Shown one piece after another: positions 1-8,772 of a stretch of DNA of 64,000 nucleotides. The stretch lies in NCBI RefSeq assembly GCF_022808675.1, contig NZ_JAKZKV010000002.1, forward strand, positions 62,001 through 126,000. Reading direction: 5' to 3'. Under the pieces are notes generated by a model. That model had not been told where the DNA came from, did no database searches, and worked only from the letters and a program-made list of their open reading frames with translations. Made by a program: the position numbers and the translations under genes. Origin of the DNA: Parabacteroides sp. FAFU027. GTDB taxonomy: Bacteria > Bacteroidota > Bacteroidia > Bacteroidales > UBA7332. Numbering within the stretch: the first letter of the stretch is position 1; every line of letters begins with the position of its first letter.

Positions 1-1550
1 TCCTGAACATCCGGCTCCCGAATCCACCGGCTGCAAAAGTCATCACAGCAACACTCCAACCGGGCAAAACCTGGTCGCAGGTGGTCAGTGCCTTCGGCAT
101 ACCGGGTACAAACTCAGGTACGGTGGAAGTATCCCGTTTCTATCCGGTCAATCTGGAAAAACGGTTGAGCTACCTGATTCAATACCCGCACGGCTGTATC
201 GAACAGGTGACGTCGGCAGTATTCCCGCAACTCTTTCTGCCTCAGATGATGGATATGAACGATGCCCGCAAAGCAGAAGTGGAAAGCAATGTAAAATCAT
301 GCCTGGCCAAACTGAAGAGTTATCAGTTGGTCAACGGGGGCTTCTCCTACTGGCCCGGTGAATCGAATATTGCAGATGCCTGGGGAACCAATTACGCCGG
401 ACACTTTATGCTCGAAGCACAGGCCAGAGGATATCAACTGCCGGTGGGGCTGCTTAATACGTGGTTAACCTACCAAACCCGTGAAGCCAACAACTGGAAA
501 CCTTCCCGTAAGAATTACGGAACGGATCTCATTCAGGCTTATCGTCTTTACACCCTTGCTCTCGCTAAGAGACCGGCCCTGAGCGCCATGAACCTGATGC
601 GTGAAACAGCGGAGATTGATCTGGCGGCGCGTTGGCGGCTTGCTGCGGCATATTGTGCAGCCGGCAAACCCGAGATTGGTGCGCAGATTGTATCCGGTAT
701 TCCGCTCAAACCACAAAAAAGGGAAGAGTACTTTGACACCTACGGAAGCTACGGTCGGGACGAAGCCATGATCCTGGAAACTCTGGTCATGCTGAAAAGA
801 AGATCGCAGGCAGAGGCTTTGGTCCGCGATATTGCCAATGTCCTGTCGTCAGACGAATGGTTAAGTACGCAGACAACCGCTTACATGCTGCTTGGCGTTT
901 CCAAATTCGCAGGCGGAAATGCGAATGGCGGCAATCTGAAATGCTCGCTGAACATCGCCGAAAAAACAATGCAGATAAATTCTCCGAAAGTGATTTCGCA
1001 AAACAATATCGGATTTAATACCGGCTATCAAAAGAAAGTTACAATCACGAACAATAGCAGCCAACCTTTATTTATCCGCGTGATCACACAAGGCGTTCCC
1101 CTGATGAAGGGACAGGAAGCGACAGCTCAAAATCTGGCCATTGCCACTTCTTATGCAGATATGAAAGGACGTCCGTTGAATCCGTTATCCATCAAACAGG
1201 GAACACAATTCTATGTCAATCTGACGGTGACGCACCCGGGTGTCCGGATGGATTACAAGAACCTGGCCGTTTCGATGCTATTCCCATCGGGTTGGGAAAT
1301 TCTCAATGCCCGTATGGATAACATCAAAAGTGCTGTCCTGAAAACCGACGAGCCGGATTATCAGGATATCCGGGATGACCGGGTGTACATGTATTTCAAT
1401 TTGGCGAAAGGTCAGACCAAGACCTTCAGGGTATTGTTGCAGGCGGCTTACCTGGGCCATTACTATCTGCCATCCGTACAATGCGAAGCCATGTATGACA
1501 ACTCGGTAAGAGCATATACCAAAGGATATTGGGTGGGAGTTGTCAGATGA
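1..1550 (+). CDS. Alpha-2-macroglobulin family protein, C-terminal part (5' end outside window)
   Basis: The frame is open from base 3, so the gene enters from upstream and no start is visible. The thioester motif GCIEQ is intact (Cys codon 195-197), inside an alpha-alpha toroid-like region rich in helices; the C-terminal third looks like the receptor-binding beta domain. Family knowledge: bacterial A2M proteins are periplasmic lipoproteins that trap proteases through the Cys-Gln thioester, and they are classically paired with PBP1C (the YfhM-PbpC pair of E. coli). That pairing is seen here: the stop codon overlaps the next start as ATGA. The likely role is defence of the cell envelope after breach, working with the repair transglycosylase. 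The assignment is firm; only the missing N-terminus, with any lipobox, cannot be checked. Confidence 0.93.
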   Translation, partial: LNIRLPNPPAAKVITATLQPGKTWSQVVSAFGIPGTNSGTVEVSRFYPVNLEKRLSYLIQYPHGCIEQVTSAVFPQLFLPQMMDMNDARKAEVESNVKSCLAKLKSYQLVNGGFSYWPGESNIADAWGTNYAGHFMLEAQARGYQLPVGLLNTWLTYQTREANNWKPSRKNYGTDLIQAYRLYTLALAKRPALSAMNLMRETAEIDLAARWRLAAAYCAAGKPEIGAQIVSGIPLKPQKREEYFDTYGSYGRDEAMILETLVMLKRRSQAEALVRDIANVLSSDEWLSTQTTAYMLLGVSKFAGGNANGGNLKCSLNIAEKTMQINSPKVISQNNIGFNTGYQKKVTITNNSSQPLFIRVITQGVPLMKGQEATAQNLAIATSYADMKGRPLNPLSIKQGTQFYVNLTVTHPGVRMDYKNLAVSMLFPSGWEILNARMDNIKSAVLKTDEPDYQDIRDDRVYMYFNLAKGQTKTFRVLLQAAYLGHYYLPSVQCEAMYDNSVRAYTKGYWVGVVR

Positions 1551-3976
1551 TAAATTTCAGTATTTGGACTAAATTGATGGATAAAACAAAAGTTATCAAC
1601 ATCCTCAACAAAATAAAAAGCCGGTGCATCAGACACCGGCTTTACTATCCTTATCCACGCTTCTGGATATTGACGGCATTTGCCATATTCATGATCTGGT
1701 TTGCATTCGCTCTTCCCAGACCCTTGTTTAAGCCGGTATATTCGACCATCATCGAAGACGAAAACGGCAACTTTCTCTCTGCCCGGATCGCCAACGATTA
1801 CCAGTGGCGATTTCCGAAGACGGATAGCGTTCCTGATAAATTCAAACAATGCGTGAGGTTTTTCGAGGATGAATACTTCTTCTATCATCCCGGGGTAAAT
1901 CCGGTCTCATTTGGTCGGGCCATTATCCAGAACATTAAAGCTAAGAAGGTAGTCAGTGGCGGCAGTACGCTCACCATGCAGGTCATTCGCATGAGTCTGA
2001 ACGATCAAAGCCGGAATGTTTTCACCAAACTGTACGAAATGCTCCTGGCTTTCCGACTGGAATTAGGATACAGCAAAAATGAGATCCTCAACCTCTACGC
2101 ATCACATGCACCGTTCGGAGGAAATGTGGTCGGGCTGGATGCTGCCGCCTGGCGTTATTTCGGAAGACCGGCCTTCCGCTTATCCTGGGGTGAAACTGCG
2201 GCACTGGCGGTATTGCCCAATGCGCCTGCGCTGATCTTTCCGGGGAAAAACCACACGATCTATCTGAAAAAGCGAAATCGCCTGTTGGATAAACTTTGTG
2301 CAAAAGGAATCATTGAAAAAACCACCTGTGAACTGGCAAAAGCCGAACCCCTGCCCGATAAGCCGAAAGCATTGCCCCAACTGGCTCCTCATTTACTGAA
2401 TAAACTGATCAACGATGGGGTTTCGGGACAAACCATCCGCACCACCATTAATTCGGATATCCAGCAATTTGCCGCAAACACTGCCCGCAAGTACATTCGC
2501 TATTATGCCGGTAACTTTATCCACAACATGGCAATCGTTGTTTTGGATACCCACTCCGGGGAAGCCAAAGCCTATGTCGGAAACATTGATGTCGAGGGGT
2601 TGAAAAACACACCTTACGTGGACAATGCCATTGCCAACCGCAGTTCGGGAAGTATTCTGAAACCGTTTCTCTATGCAGCCATGCTCGACGAAGGGCAATT
2701 GTTGCCCACTTCGCTGGTATCGGATATCCCGACGCACTTTGGCGCCTATGCTCCCGAGAATTTCGAGAAGACCTACGAAGGAGTCGTTCCTGCGGACATT
2801 GCGTTGGCTCATTCGCTGAACGTACCGGCTGTGCGCGAACTGGACCAGTATGGTGTCGTGAAGCTGCATCATATTTTACATCAGATCGGATTTACCTCTA
2901 TTGACCGTACGCCCGATTACTACGGACTCTCATTAATTCTGGGGGGAGCCGAGGTGAATTTGCTCGAAGCCACTTCAGCCTATTCAGGCATGGGGAGAGC
3001 GGTACTTTCTTATTTATCCTCCGGAAAATATTATGCGGATGATTTCCGTCCGGCCCGGTTGGTCAAAAAGGAGTATCCCGTCGATGACAAACCCGTTCCG
3101 TCTAAGATAGGTGCCGCAGCATTGTGGTACACCCTTGAAGCCTTAACCACCGTCAACCGCCCGTGGGGAGAGATCGGGTGGGACTTCTTTGCCTCCACCC
3201 ATAAGATTGCCTGGAAAACCGGTACCAGTATCGGATCACGGGATGCCTGGGCTATTGGTGTCACCCCCGAATATACCGTAGGTGTATGGGTAGGAAATTC
3301 ATCCGGTGAAGGCAGGCCGGGATTGACAGGAGTTACCCATGCAGCTCCCGTCATGTTTGAGATATTTAAAAGCCTGAAGACAAAAACCTGGTTCAGGCAG
3401 CCGACACAGGATATGCAAAAAATATCGGTTTGCAAACAAAGCGGCTTCAGGGCAACAGATAAATGCGAAGCCGAAGAGATGTGGGTTCCTAGGAATGGGG
3501 TAAAGGTGAAATCCTGTCCATACCACAACTCCGTGTTTCTGGATGAAACGGGTAAATACCGGGTTACCGGAGAATCCTATCCGGTGAGTAAAATGCAGAT
3601 TCAGTCGCGCTTTGTGCTACCTCCGGCACAGGAGTATTATTACAAGCAGAATCATCCGGAATATACGGCGCTTCCGCCTTACATGCCGGGATGTTCTTTG
3701 CCGGGCGAACAGATGATGGACATTCTCGTGCCCGATAACAACACGGCGGTTTATATTCCGAAAGGGATTGACGGGAAGTTGGGGATGCTGGTTTTCGAAG
3801 CGGTTCACCGGCGAAAGGATGCGACTATCTTCTGGCACATCGACAATGACTTCATCCAAGAGACGCACGGCATTCACAAGATTGAGGTAACTCCTTCGAT
3901 TGGCAAACACATCCTGTTGATTGAAGATGAAGAGGGGAATGTGGTTCGTCGGAGATTTAAAGTGCTGAATAACTAA
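1547..3976 (+). CDS. pbpC: Penicillin-binding protein 1C (bifunctional transglycosylase/transpeptidase)
   Basis: About 809 residues. I chose the ATG at 1547 because it overlaps the preceding TGA in the ATGA arrangement and has GGGAG about 10 bases upstream; a TTG at 1529 would add six residues. One membrane segment lies near residues 40-62. The GT51 glycosyltransferase follows, with the EDEYFFYHPGVN and GGSTLTMQ motifs. The transpeptidase has SILK (Ser369), SLN and KTGTS, all intact. A C-terminal beta domain of about 90 residues matches the BiPBP_C extension typical of PBP1C. It polymerises and cross-links peptidoglycan in the periplasm. Translational coupling to the A2M gene supports one envelope-repair unit. 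Confidence 0.95.
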   Translation: MINFSIWTKLMDKTKVINILNKIKSRCIRHRLYYPYPRFWILTAFAIFMIWFAFALPRPLFKPVYSTIIEDENGNFLSARIANDYQWRFPKTDSVPDKFKQCVRFFEDEYFFYHPGVNPVSFGRAIIQNIKAKKVVSGGSTLTMQVIRMSLNDQSRNVFTKLYEMLLAFRLELGYSKNEILNLYASHAPFGGNVVGLDAAAWRYFGRPAFRLSWGETAALAVLPNAPALIFPGKNHTIYLKKRNRLLDKLCAKGIIEKTTCELAKAEPLPDKPKALPQLAPHLLNKLINDGVSGQTIRTTINSDIQQFAANTARKYIRYYAGNFIHNMAIVVLDTHSGEAKAYVGNIDVEGLKNTPYVDNAIANRSSGSILKPFLYAAMLDEGQLLPTSLVSDIPTHFGAYAPENFEKTYEGVVPADIALAHSLNVPAVRELDQYGVVKLHHILHQIGFTSIDRTPDYYGLSLILGGAEVNLLEATSAYSGMGRAVLSYLSSGKYYADDFRPARLVKKEYPVDDKPVPSKIGAAALWYTLEALTTVNRPWGEIGWDFFASTHKIAWKTGTSIGSRDAWAIGVTPEYTVGVWVGNSSGEGRPGLTGVTHAAPVMFEIFKSLKTKTWFRQPTQDMQKISVCKQSGFRATDKCEAEEMWVPRNGVKVKSCPYHNSVFLDETGKYRVTGESYPVSKMQIQSRFVLPPAQEYYYKQNHPEYTALPPYMPGCSLPGEQMMDILVPDNNTAVYIPKGIDGKLGMLVFEAVHRRKDATIFWHIDNDFIQETHGIHKIEVTPSIGKHILLIEDEEGNVVRRRFKVLNN

Positions 3977-3993
3977 TCAAACAACGAACCTTC

Positions 3994-4252
3994 CTGCAAA
4001 ATGCAGCAACCCCACCAAGCCCCATTTCAACCCGCTGCAAAATGCAGGAGCCTGAATGGCATCCCAACGGACTTTCTGCAAAATGCAGAAGAAAGAATGG
4101 ACTCCCGTTTAACTTCCTGCATTTTGCACGGCTTTGGATGAGTACACATTCAACCTTCTGCAAAATGCACAGCCTTGTTTTACATCTCAACCAGCCTCCT
4201 GCAAAACGCACGAGCTTGAATGCCCTCCCCGTGCGCATTCTGCAAAACGCAG
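3994..4252. repeat. Array 1: seven 13-bp palindromes at exact 41-bp period (CTGCAAAATGCAG type)
   Basis: Cores begin at 3994, 4035, 4076, 4117, 4158, 4199 and 4240, so every step is exactly 41 bp. The core is CTGCAAAATGCAG; the unit at 4117 is inverted (CTGCATTTTGCAC), and the last two read AAAACGCA in place of AAAATGCA. The 28-bp intervals are not unrelated: most carry a loose pattern of TGAATG, then TCCC, then an A/C-rich end. The array fills the gap between pbpC and the GH51 promoter. Short open frames running through it are not credible genes, because 41 is not a multiple of three. Function unknown. Confidence 0.9.
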
Positions 4253-4316
4253 AAGCAAATTGTATTTGACTCCCCACCTTCCCATCCTCTCATTTGACAC
4301 AAACGGATACTAAAAC

Positions 4317-4371
4317 AAACTGTTTTATAACTATTTACCTGAACAAAAGGGGGTATCTATATGTATCTTTG
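4317..4371 (+). promoter_or_regulatory. GH51 promoter with weak HTCS 2-type box
   Basis: The -7 element TATCTTTG lies at 4364-4371. The 25 bases ending exactly 22 bp upstream (4317-4341) contain TTTTATAACTATT, a partial match (about 13 of 25) to the box found before the pectin genes. The position argues for it; the sequence match is the weakest of the set. Confidence 0.45.
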
Positions 4372-4408
4372 TGTATCACATACTGTGACCTTATAAATCC
4401 AATCCATC

Positions 4409-7060
4409 ATGAAACGAATTCTATGCATTGCTTTAGTTGTAATGGCATTTTTCGCCATCCGGACTGTAAATGCCCAAACGAAGCTTACTGTTGACGTAAG
4501 CCAGAAAGGGGTAGCCGTCAGTCCCACCCATTACGGCATCTTCTTCGAAGACATCAACCATGCCGCCGATGGTGGTTTGTATGCCGAATTAATCCGAAAC
4601 CGTTCGTTCGAAGATGCCTCCACATTGGATTACTGGAATCTGGCTAACCAGACCGGAGCCAGCGCCACGATGAGCGTGGAGACAACCAATCTACTCAACA
4701 GCAGTCAGACCCAGGCATTGAAACTAAGCGTCACGCAGGCATCACCCACCGCCAGAGCCGGCGTGTATAATACCGGATTTTGGGGCATTAACGTGGTAAA
4801 CGGTCAAAAATACACCCTGACTTTCTTTGCTAAATGCGATGCCAGCTTCACCGGTACGGTAACCGCATCGCTCGAAAGCAGCACGGGGGTGAAATATGCA
4901 CAGGCTACCGTCAGCGGGTTGACCACGGGTTGGCAAAAATTTACCTGCACGCTCACCGCAACCGGGGAAAATACAGCCGGTCGTTTTGTTCTCTCCACCA
5001 ATTCGACGGGCACGCTCTGGTTTGATGTGGTATCGGTGTTCCCGCCGACGTACAATAACCGGGCAAACGGCTTACGCCCCGATCTGGCTCAGATGCTGGC
5101 AGACTTACATTCGAAATTTATGCGTTTTCCGGGAGGATGTTTCGTAGAAGGAGATTATCTGGCCAACCGCTACCAGTGGAAAAAATCAATCGGCAATATC
5201 GAAGACCGTCCCGGCCATTACAACCTGTGGGGATACCGCACCACCGACGGAATGGGTTACCATGAATTCCTACAATTGTCGGAGGATATCGGCGCTATCC
5301 CCTTGTACGTAACCAACATCGGGGTTTCGCACAACGATTACCAGCCTTACACCGACCTCAACGGCTACATCCAGGATGCGCTTGATGCACTGGAATATGC
5401 CAACGGGGATGTTACGACCACTTACGGTGCAATGCGTGCTGCCAACGGCCACCCGGCGCCATTCAATATCCAGTATATTGAAATCGGAAATGAAAATTCA
5501 TGGGGAGATAATTACAACAATCGTTTTGCCCTGTTTTACAATGCCATCAAGGCCAAATATCCGAATATCCAGTGCATTGCAGATGGACCGGTACCGACTA
5601 CTACGCAGTTTGTGGACGAACATTACTACAGCAGTCCGCAATGGTTCATCGACCAGTTCAACAAATACGACACCTATAGCCGCACCGGTAGCAAAGTCTA
5701 TGTGGGCGAATATGCCGTAACCTCCGATTGCGGGAACGGTAACCTGAAGGCTGCCATCGGTGAAGCGGCTTTCATGTGTGGCATGGAGAAGAATACGGAT
5801 GTGGTGGGCATGTGCTCGTATGCGCCCATATTTGTCAACACCAACAACCGGGCCTGGAATCCGGATATGATTGTTTACAATGCCTCCGCATCTTATGGCA
5901 CGCCGTCGTTTTACGTCCAGAAGATGTTTGCCAATAATATGGGAACTGTCACCATCCCGGTGAAAGATACCCTTAATCAAATCATCACCCCCATTGACGG
6001 AACGGGAAAGATCGGTCTCGGCACCTGGGCCACACAATCTGATTATTCCAACGTGACCGTCACCAACAGCACAGGTGCAACGCTGATTTCGGAACCGTTT
6101 GCCTCGACCGCCAACTGGACTCCGGGTACCGGTACCTGGTCGCTATCCAACGGCATCTATTCCCAGACATCGTCATTGACGGATTGCCGGTCCATTGACC
6201 AAACACTGATAAATGATTCCACTTATACGATTTCCCTGAAAGCCCGCAAGACGGGAGGGAACGAAGGCTTCCTGATCATCTTCGGATACAAAGACAGCAA
6301 CGATTTCTACTGGTGGAATATAGGAGGTTGGGGGAATTCGCAACACGCTATTGAGCATTGCGTGGGCGGTTCCAAGACGGTATTGGTGCCGGTCAGCGGA
6401 AGTATTTCGACCAATGTCTGGTATAATGTCCGCATTGAAGTGTCACGCACCAAAGTCCTTTGCTACTTAAACGATGTGCTGATTCATACGCTGAATGCCT
6501 CATCTACATCGAAGCTCTACACCTCTGCCACACTGGATGAAGCGACCAACCAGTTGTTCCTGAAAGTGGTCAACCCCAATGCAACCGACTTCCGTACGAC
6601 TGTTAATCTGAAAAATGCCTCAGCAAGCAGGGTATCGGGCACTGCCAGCATACTGACCTCAACCAATGTTTCCAATGAAAACTCGTTTGCTTCACCGAAT
6701 TACATCGTTCCGGTAAGTTCGGCCATCGACACCCTGGGCAGTGCATTGAATTATACTTTCAAAGCAAATTCCGTAACCGTACTGAAACTCAGCACCGGCA
6801 ACACCAATGGAGTAATCTCTACAAAGGCAGACGGGAAAAAGCTCGCGTTCTTCCCCAACCCAACAAAAGATTTCATTTACTTCAAAAATGCCGACGCTCA
6901 ACCTATCTCTTTCCAGGTGCGCAATGTTACGGGACAAACTGTTCTGCAAAATAAAGCCATCAATGGTAAAGCTGATGTATCGGCTCTTCAACCCGGAATT
7001 TATTTATTGACAGCGCAGCAGGGAAACCAGATCGTTTCAGGAAAAGTAGTCAAAGAATAA
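4409..7060 (+). CDS. GH51 alpha-L-arabinofuranosidase, T9SS-secreted, with extra binding modules
   Basis: 883 residues with a Sec signal peptide (about 1-22, ending VNAQ). The start of the catalytic domain (GIFFEDINHAADGGLYAEL) is followed by a beta-sandwich insertion that resembles a CBM4/9 module (about 80-200). The (beta/alpha)8 barrel then resumes with the acid/base Glu362 in GNENSW and the nucleophile Glu434 in VGEYAV. A second concanavalin-like module lies at about 560-700. The last 75 residues (FFPNPTKDF...GIYLL...KVVKE) form a type A T9SS sorting domain. It should release terminal arabinofuranose from arabinan or arabinoxylan outside the cell or at its surface. It is monocistronic between two repeat arrays; its promoter carries a weak form of the pectin-locus box. 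Confidence 0.92.
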   Translation: MKRILCIALVVMAFFAIRTVNAQTKLTVDVSQKGVAVSPTHYGIFFEDINHAADGGLYAELIRNRSFEDASTLDYWNLANQTGASATMSVETTNLLNSSQTQALKLSVTQASPTARAGVYNTGFWGINVVNGQKYTLTFFAKCDASFTGTVTASLESSTGVKYAQATVSGLTTGWQKFTCTLTATGENTAGRFVLSTNSTGTLWFDVVSVFPPTYNNRANGLRPDLAQMLADLHSKFMRFPGGCFVEGDYLANRYQWKKSIGNIEDRPGHYNLWGYRTTDGMGYHEFLQLSEDIGAIPLYVTNIGVSHNDYQPYTDLNGYIQDALDALEYANGDVTTTYGAMRAANGHPAPFNIQYIEIGNENSWGDNYNNRFALFYNAIKAKYPNIQCIADGPVPTTTQFVDEHYYSSPQWFIDQFNKYDTYSRTGSKVYVGEYAVTSDCGNGNLKAAIGEAAFMCGMEKNTDVVGMCSYAPIFVNTNNRAWNPDMIVYNASASYGTPSFYVQKMFANNMGTVTIPVKDTLNQIITPIDGTGKIGLGTWATQSDYSNVTVTNSTGATLISEPFASTANWTPGTGTWSLSNGIYSQTSSLTDCRSIDQTLINDSTYTISLKARKTGGNEGFLIIFGYKDSNDFYWWNIGGWGNSQHAIEHCVGGSKTVLVPVSGSISTNVWYNVRIEVSRTKVLCYLNDVLIHTLNASSTSKLYTSATLDEATNQLFLKVVNPNATDFRTTVNLKNASASRVSGTASILTSTNVSNENSFASPNYIVPVSSAIDTLGSALNYTFKANSVTVLKLSTGNTNGVISTKADGKKLAFFPNPTKDFIYFKNADAQPISFQVRNVTGQTVLQNKAINGKADVSALQPGIYLLTAQQGNQIVSGKVVKE

Positions 7061-7080
7061 CCTAACCCATATTATCGGAC

Positions 7081-7113
7081 AAAGCCGTTGCAGAAATGAT
7101 TTGCAACGACTTT
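7081..7113 (+). terminator. Hairpin terminator after GH51
   Basis: AAAGCCGTTGCA pairs with TGCAACGACTTT with one mismatch around an 8- to 9-base loop. It is followed by a moderately T-rich stretch, 20 bases after the GH51 stop. Confidence 0.6.
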
Positions 7114-7121
7114 GTGGTTTT

Positions 7122-7380
7122 ATACAATTGGTAGAATGCATTTGAAAATGCCATTTAACCTGCTACATTTTGTAGAAACAAAAACATGATTCCATTCAAG
7201 TCTCTACAAAATGTAGCACCTTGAATTATACTTCGACAAACCTTCTACAGTTTGTAGAAGTAAGAATGAGTATCCGTTTGATCGTCTACAATGTGTAGAA
7301 ACAAGAAAATCGCGGCATTTGACCTTCTACATTTTGGAGCATCTTGATTGACTACCCAACGGACTTTCTACAAAATGTAG
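7122..7380. repeat. Array 2: palindromes at exact 41-bp period (CTACAAAATGTAG type)
   Basis: Clear cores begin at 7163, 7204, 7245, 7286, 7327 and 7368, again exactly 41 bp apart; a decayed seventh (ATACAATTGGTAG) sits in phase at 7122. Two cores (7163, 7327) are in the inverted orientation. Relative to array 1 both arms are changed together: CTGC...GCAG has become CTAC...GTAG. Some intervals are shared between arrays: 7340-7367 and 4048-4075 both end CCCAACGGACTTT. The array separates the convergent GH51 and ATPase genes and ends 14 bp from the ATPase stop. Confidence 0.9.
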
Positions 7381-7393
7381 CGCATCAATGGCT

Positions 7394-8602
7394 CTAAAGT
7401 TCGCTCATTTTGAGGAAATCGCGCAGATAAACGTGATGGATTCCCTGGTAATTCCCTCCGGCATTAAATGCATCCATCGACACCACATACTTCGGATAAC
7501 TATCAGCGATCTTCAATAAATTACCAAACTCTCTCTCGTGCGTCTTTTCATCAGGAATCAGGTAAGTGGATTGGATATATACCTTTCTTCCTTTTTTTAT
7601 CCCGACAAAATCTATTTCCAGATTGTCAAGCTGCCCGACATAGACTTCGTAACCGAGGATCTGTAAATGCTGGTAAATGCAGTTCTCCATCAACTTGTGT
7701 ATATCGCGGCTGAAATCAATATTTTGCAGACAATTCCTCAGCCCCAGATCTTCAAAGAAGAATTTATCGCCAATCTCAAATTTCTTCAACCCCTTGATAT
7801 CGATACGACGCACTTTATGAATAATAAATGCATTACTCAGCGCCCGCAAATAATTGATTATAAGATTCACGGAAATATCCACTTTCTGGGACTTCAGGTA
7901 TTTATGAATATTCGAAGCAGAAAACAGACTCCCTACATTATCGGCAATATATTCAACCAGTGTTTCGAGAAAATCCACATTACGAATATTCTCCCGACTA
8001 ATCACATCCTTGAGCAAAATGGTCGAATAGACATTCTTCAGATATTCTATCGCCAGCTCGTCTTCCAATCCAAGTCTCGACAAATAAGGAAGTCCACCAT
8101 AAGTCAGAAACTGCCTGAGAGCTTTATCGTCATCGCTCAGCTGATGAAACTCCAGAAACTCTGAGTAGTTCAGACTATGAATCCTAAACTCAATATAACG
8201 CCCCGAAAGATAGGTGGACAACTCACTGGATAACATTTTTGCATTACTACCCGTACAAATAATCTCGCATTTCATTTCAGCCTGATAGCTTCGCAACACA
8301 TGTTCAAAGCCTTTTATATCCTGAATCTCATCAATGAAAAGATAATTCTTTACCCCCGGTAGAATCCGTTCGTTAGCATAAGAAAAAAGATCTGCATCAT
8401 CATGAATTGACCGAAACTCTTCCAGTTCCTTGTTGATATAGATAGTATTAGCCTCCGGATTAGCCTGTTTTATATCTTTAATCAACTGCATAAGGATATA
8501 ACTTTTACCGACACGACGTTGTCCGGTCAGCACTTTGATAATTCCTTTATCCATAAATGGCATTATCCTTTCACAATACAGAGGGCGATTGAAGAGTTGC
8601 AT
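7394..8602 (-). CDS. AAA family ATPase with DUF4143 domain
   Basis: 402 residues. Walker A is GQRRVGKSYIL near residue 28 and Walker B is YLFIDEIQD near residue 90. A sensor-like GSNAKML and a DUF4143 C-terminal half follow. The length is usual for this family of stand-alone ATPases, which occur in many copies in Bacteroidota and have no agreed role; they are often discussed as archaeal-type STAND/AAA proteins with a PD-(D/E)XK-like C-terminal fold (the segment EIDFVGIKKGRKVYIQSTYL looks like such a nuclease core, with D, a V/I-rich strand and Q). Promoter: -7 TATATTTG at 8631-8638, flanked by palindromic operator-like sites. It shares no evident function with the carbohydrate genes around it. 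Confidence 0.88.
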   Translation of the reverse strand: MQLFNRPLYCERIMPFMDKGIIKVLTGQRRVGKSYILMQLIKDIKQANPEANTIYINKELEEFRSIHDDADLFSYANERILPGVKNYLFIDEIQDIKGFEHVLRSYQAEMKCEIICTGSNAKMLSSELSTYLSGRYIEFRIHSLNYSEFLEFHQLSDDDKALRQFLTYGGLPYLSRLGLEDELAIEYLKNVYSTILLKDVISRENIRNVDFLETLVEYIADNVGSLFSASNIHKYLKSQKVDISVNLIINYLRALSNAFIIHKVRRIDIKGLKKFEIGDKFFFEDLGLRNCLQNIDFSRDIHKLMENCIYQHLQILGYEVYVGQLDNLEIDFVGIKKGRKVYIQSTYLIPDEKTHEREFGNLLKIADSYPKYVVSMDAFNAGGNYQGIHHVYLRDFLKMSEL

Positions 8603-8607
8603 ATCCT

Positions 8608-8701
8608 TTGAGTATAATCAAAACTTTACACAAATATACCATTTTCTTTGATTATAATCAATGAGCAATCCGAAATATCACACTTTATCACTTATAATCA
8701 A
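8608..8701 (-). promoter_or_regulatory. Three TATAATCAA sites at 40-bp spacing around the ATPase promoter
   Basis: TATAATCAA occurs at 8613, 8653 and 8693, each 40 bp apart. The middle copy is part of a perfect 14-bp palindrome TTGATTATAATCAA (8648-8661); the first is the same palindrome with one mismatch (8608-8621). The -7 box on the minus strand (8631-8638) lies between sites one and two, the usual geometry of a repressor operator. Autoregulation by an unknown factor is inferred. Confidence 0.6.
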
Positions 8702-8772
8702 CGCAAGTAAATTCGTATTATCCGATGTTTATCATTCACCCCTTCAAACTCTTACTTTACATGATCCCAGGC

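Noticed and set aside
1529-1546. TTG start for pbpC
   Set aside because: The ATG at 1547 overlaps the A2M stop as ATGA and has a better-placed ribosome site.
3957-4277. Open frames through array 1 (106 aa on minus, 75 aa on plus)
   Set aside because: They run across the 41-bp repeat, which changes frame each unit; composition is not protein-like and no start signal is seen.
3994-7380. CRISPR array
   Set aside because: The regular spacing is CRISPR-like, but the repeated core is only 13 bp, orientation flips between units, the intervals are related to each other, and no cas gene is in the window.
7403-7415. CTCATTTTGAG as an eighth unit of array 2
   Set aside because: It is out of the 41-bp phase and is explained by the last codons of the ATPase gene.
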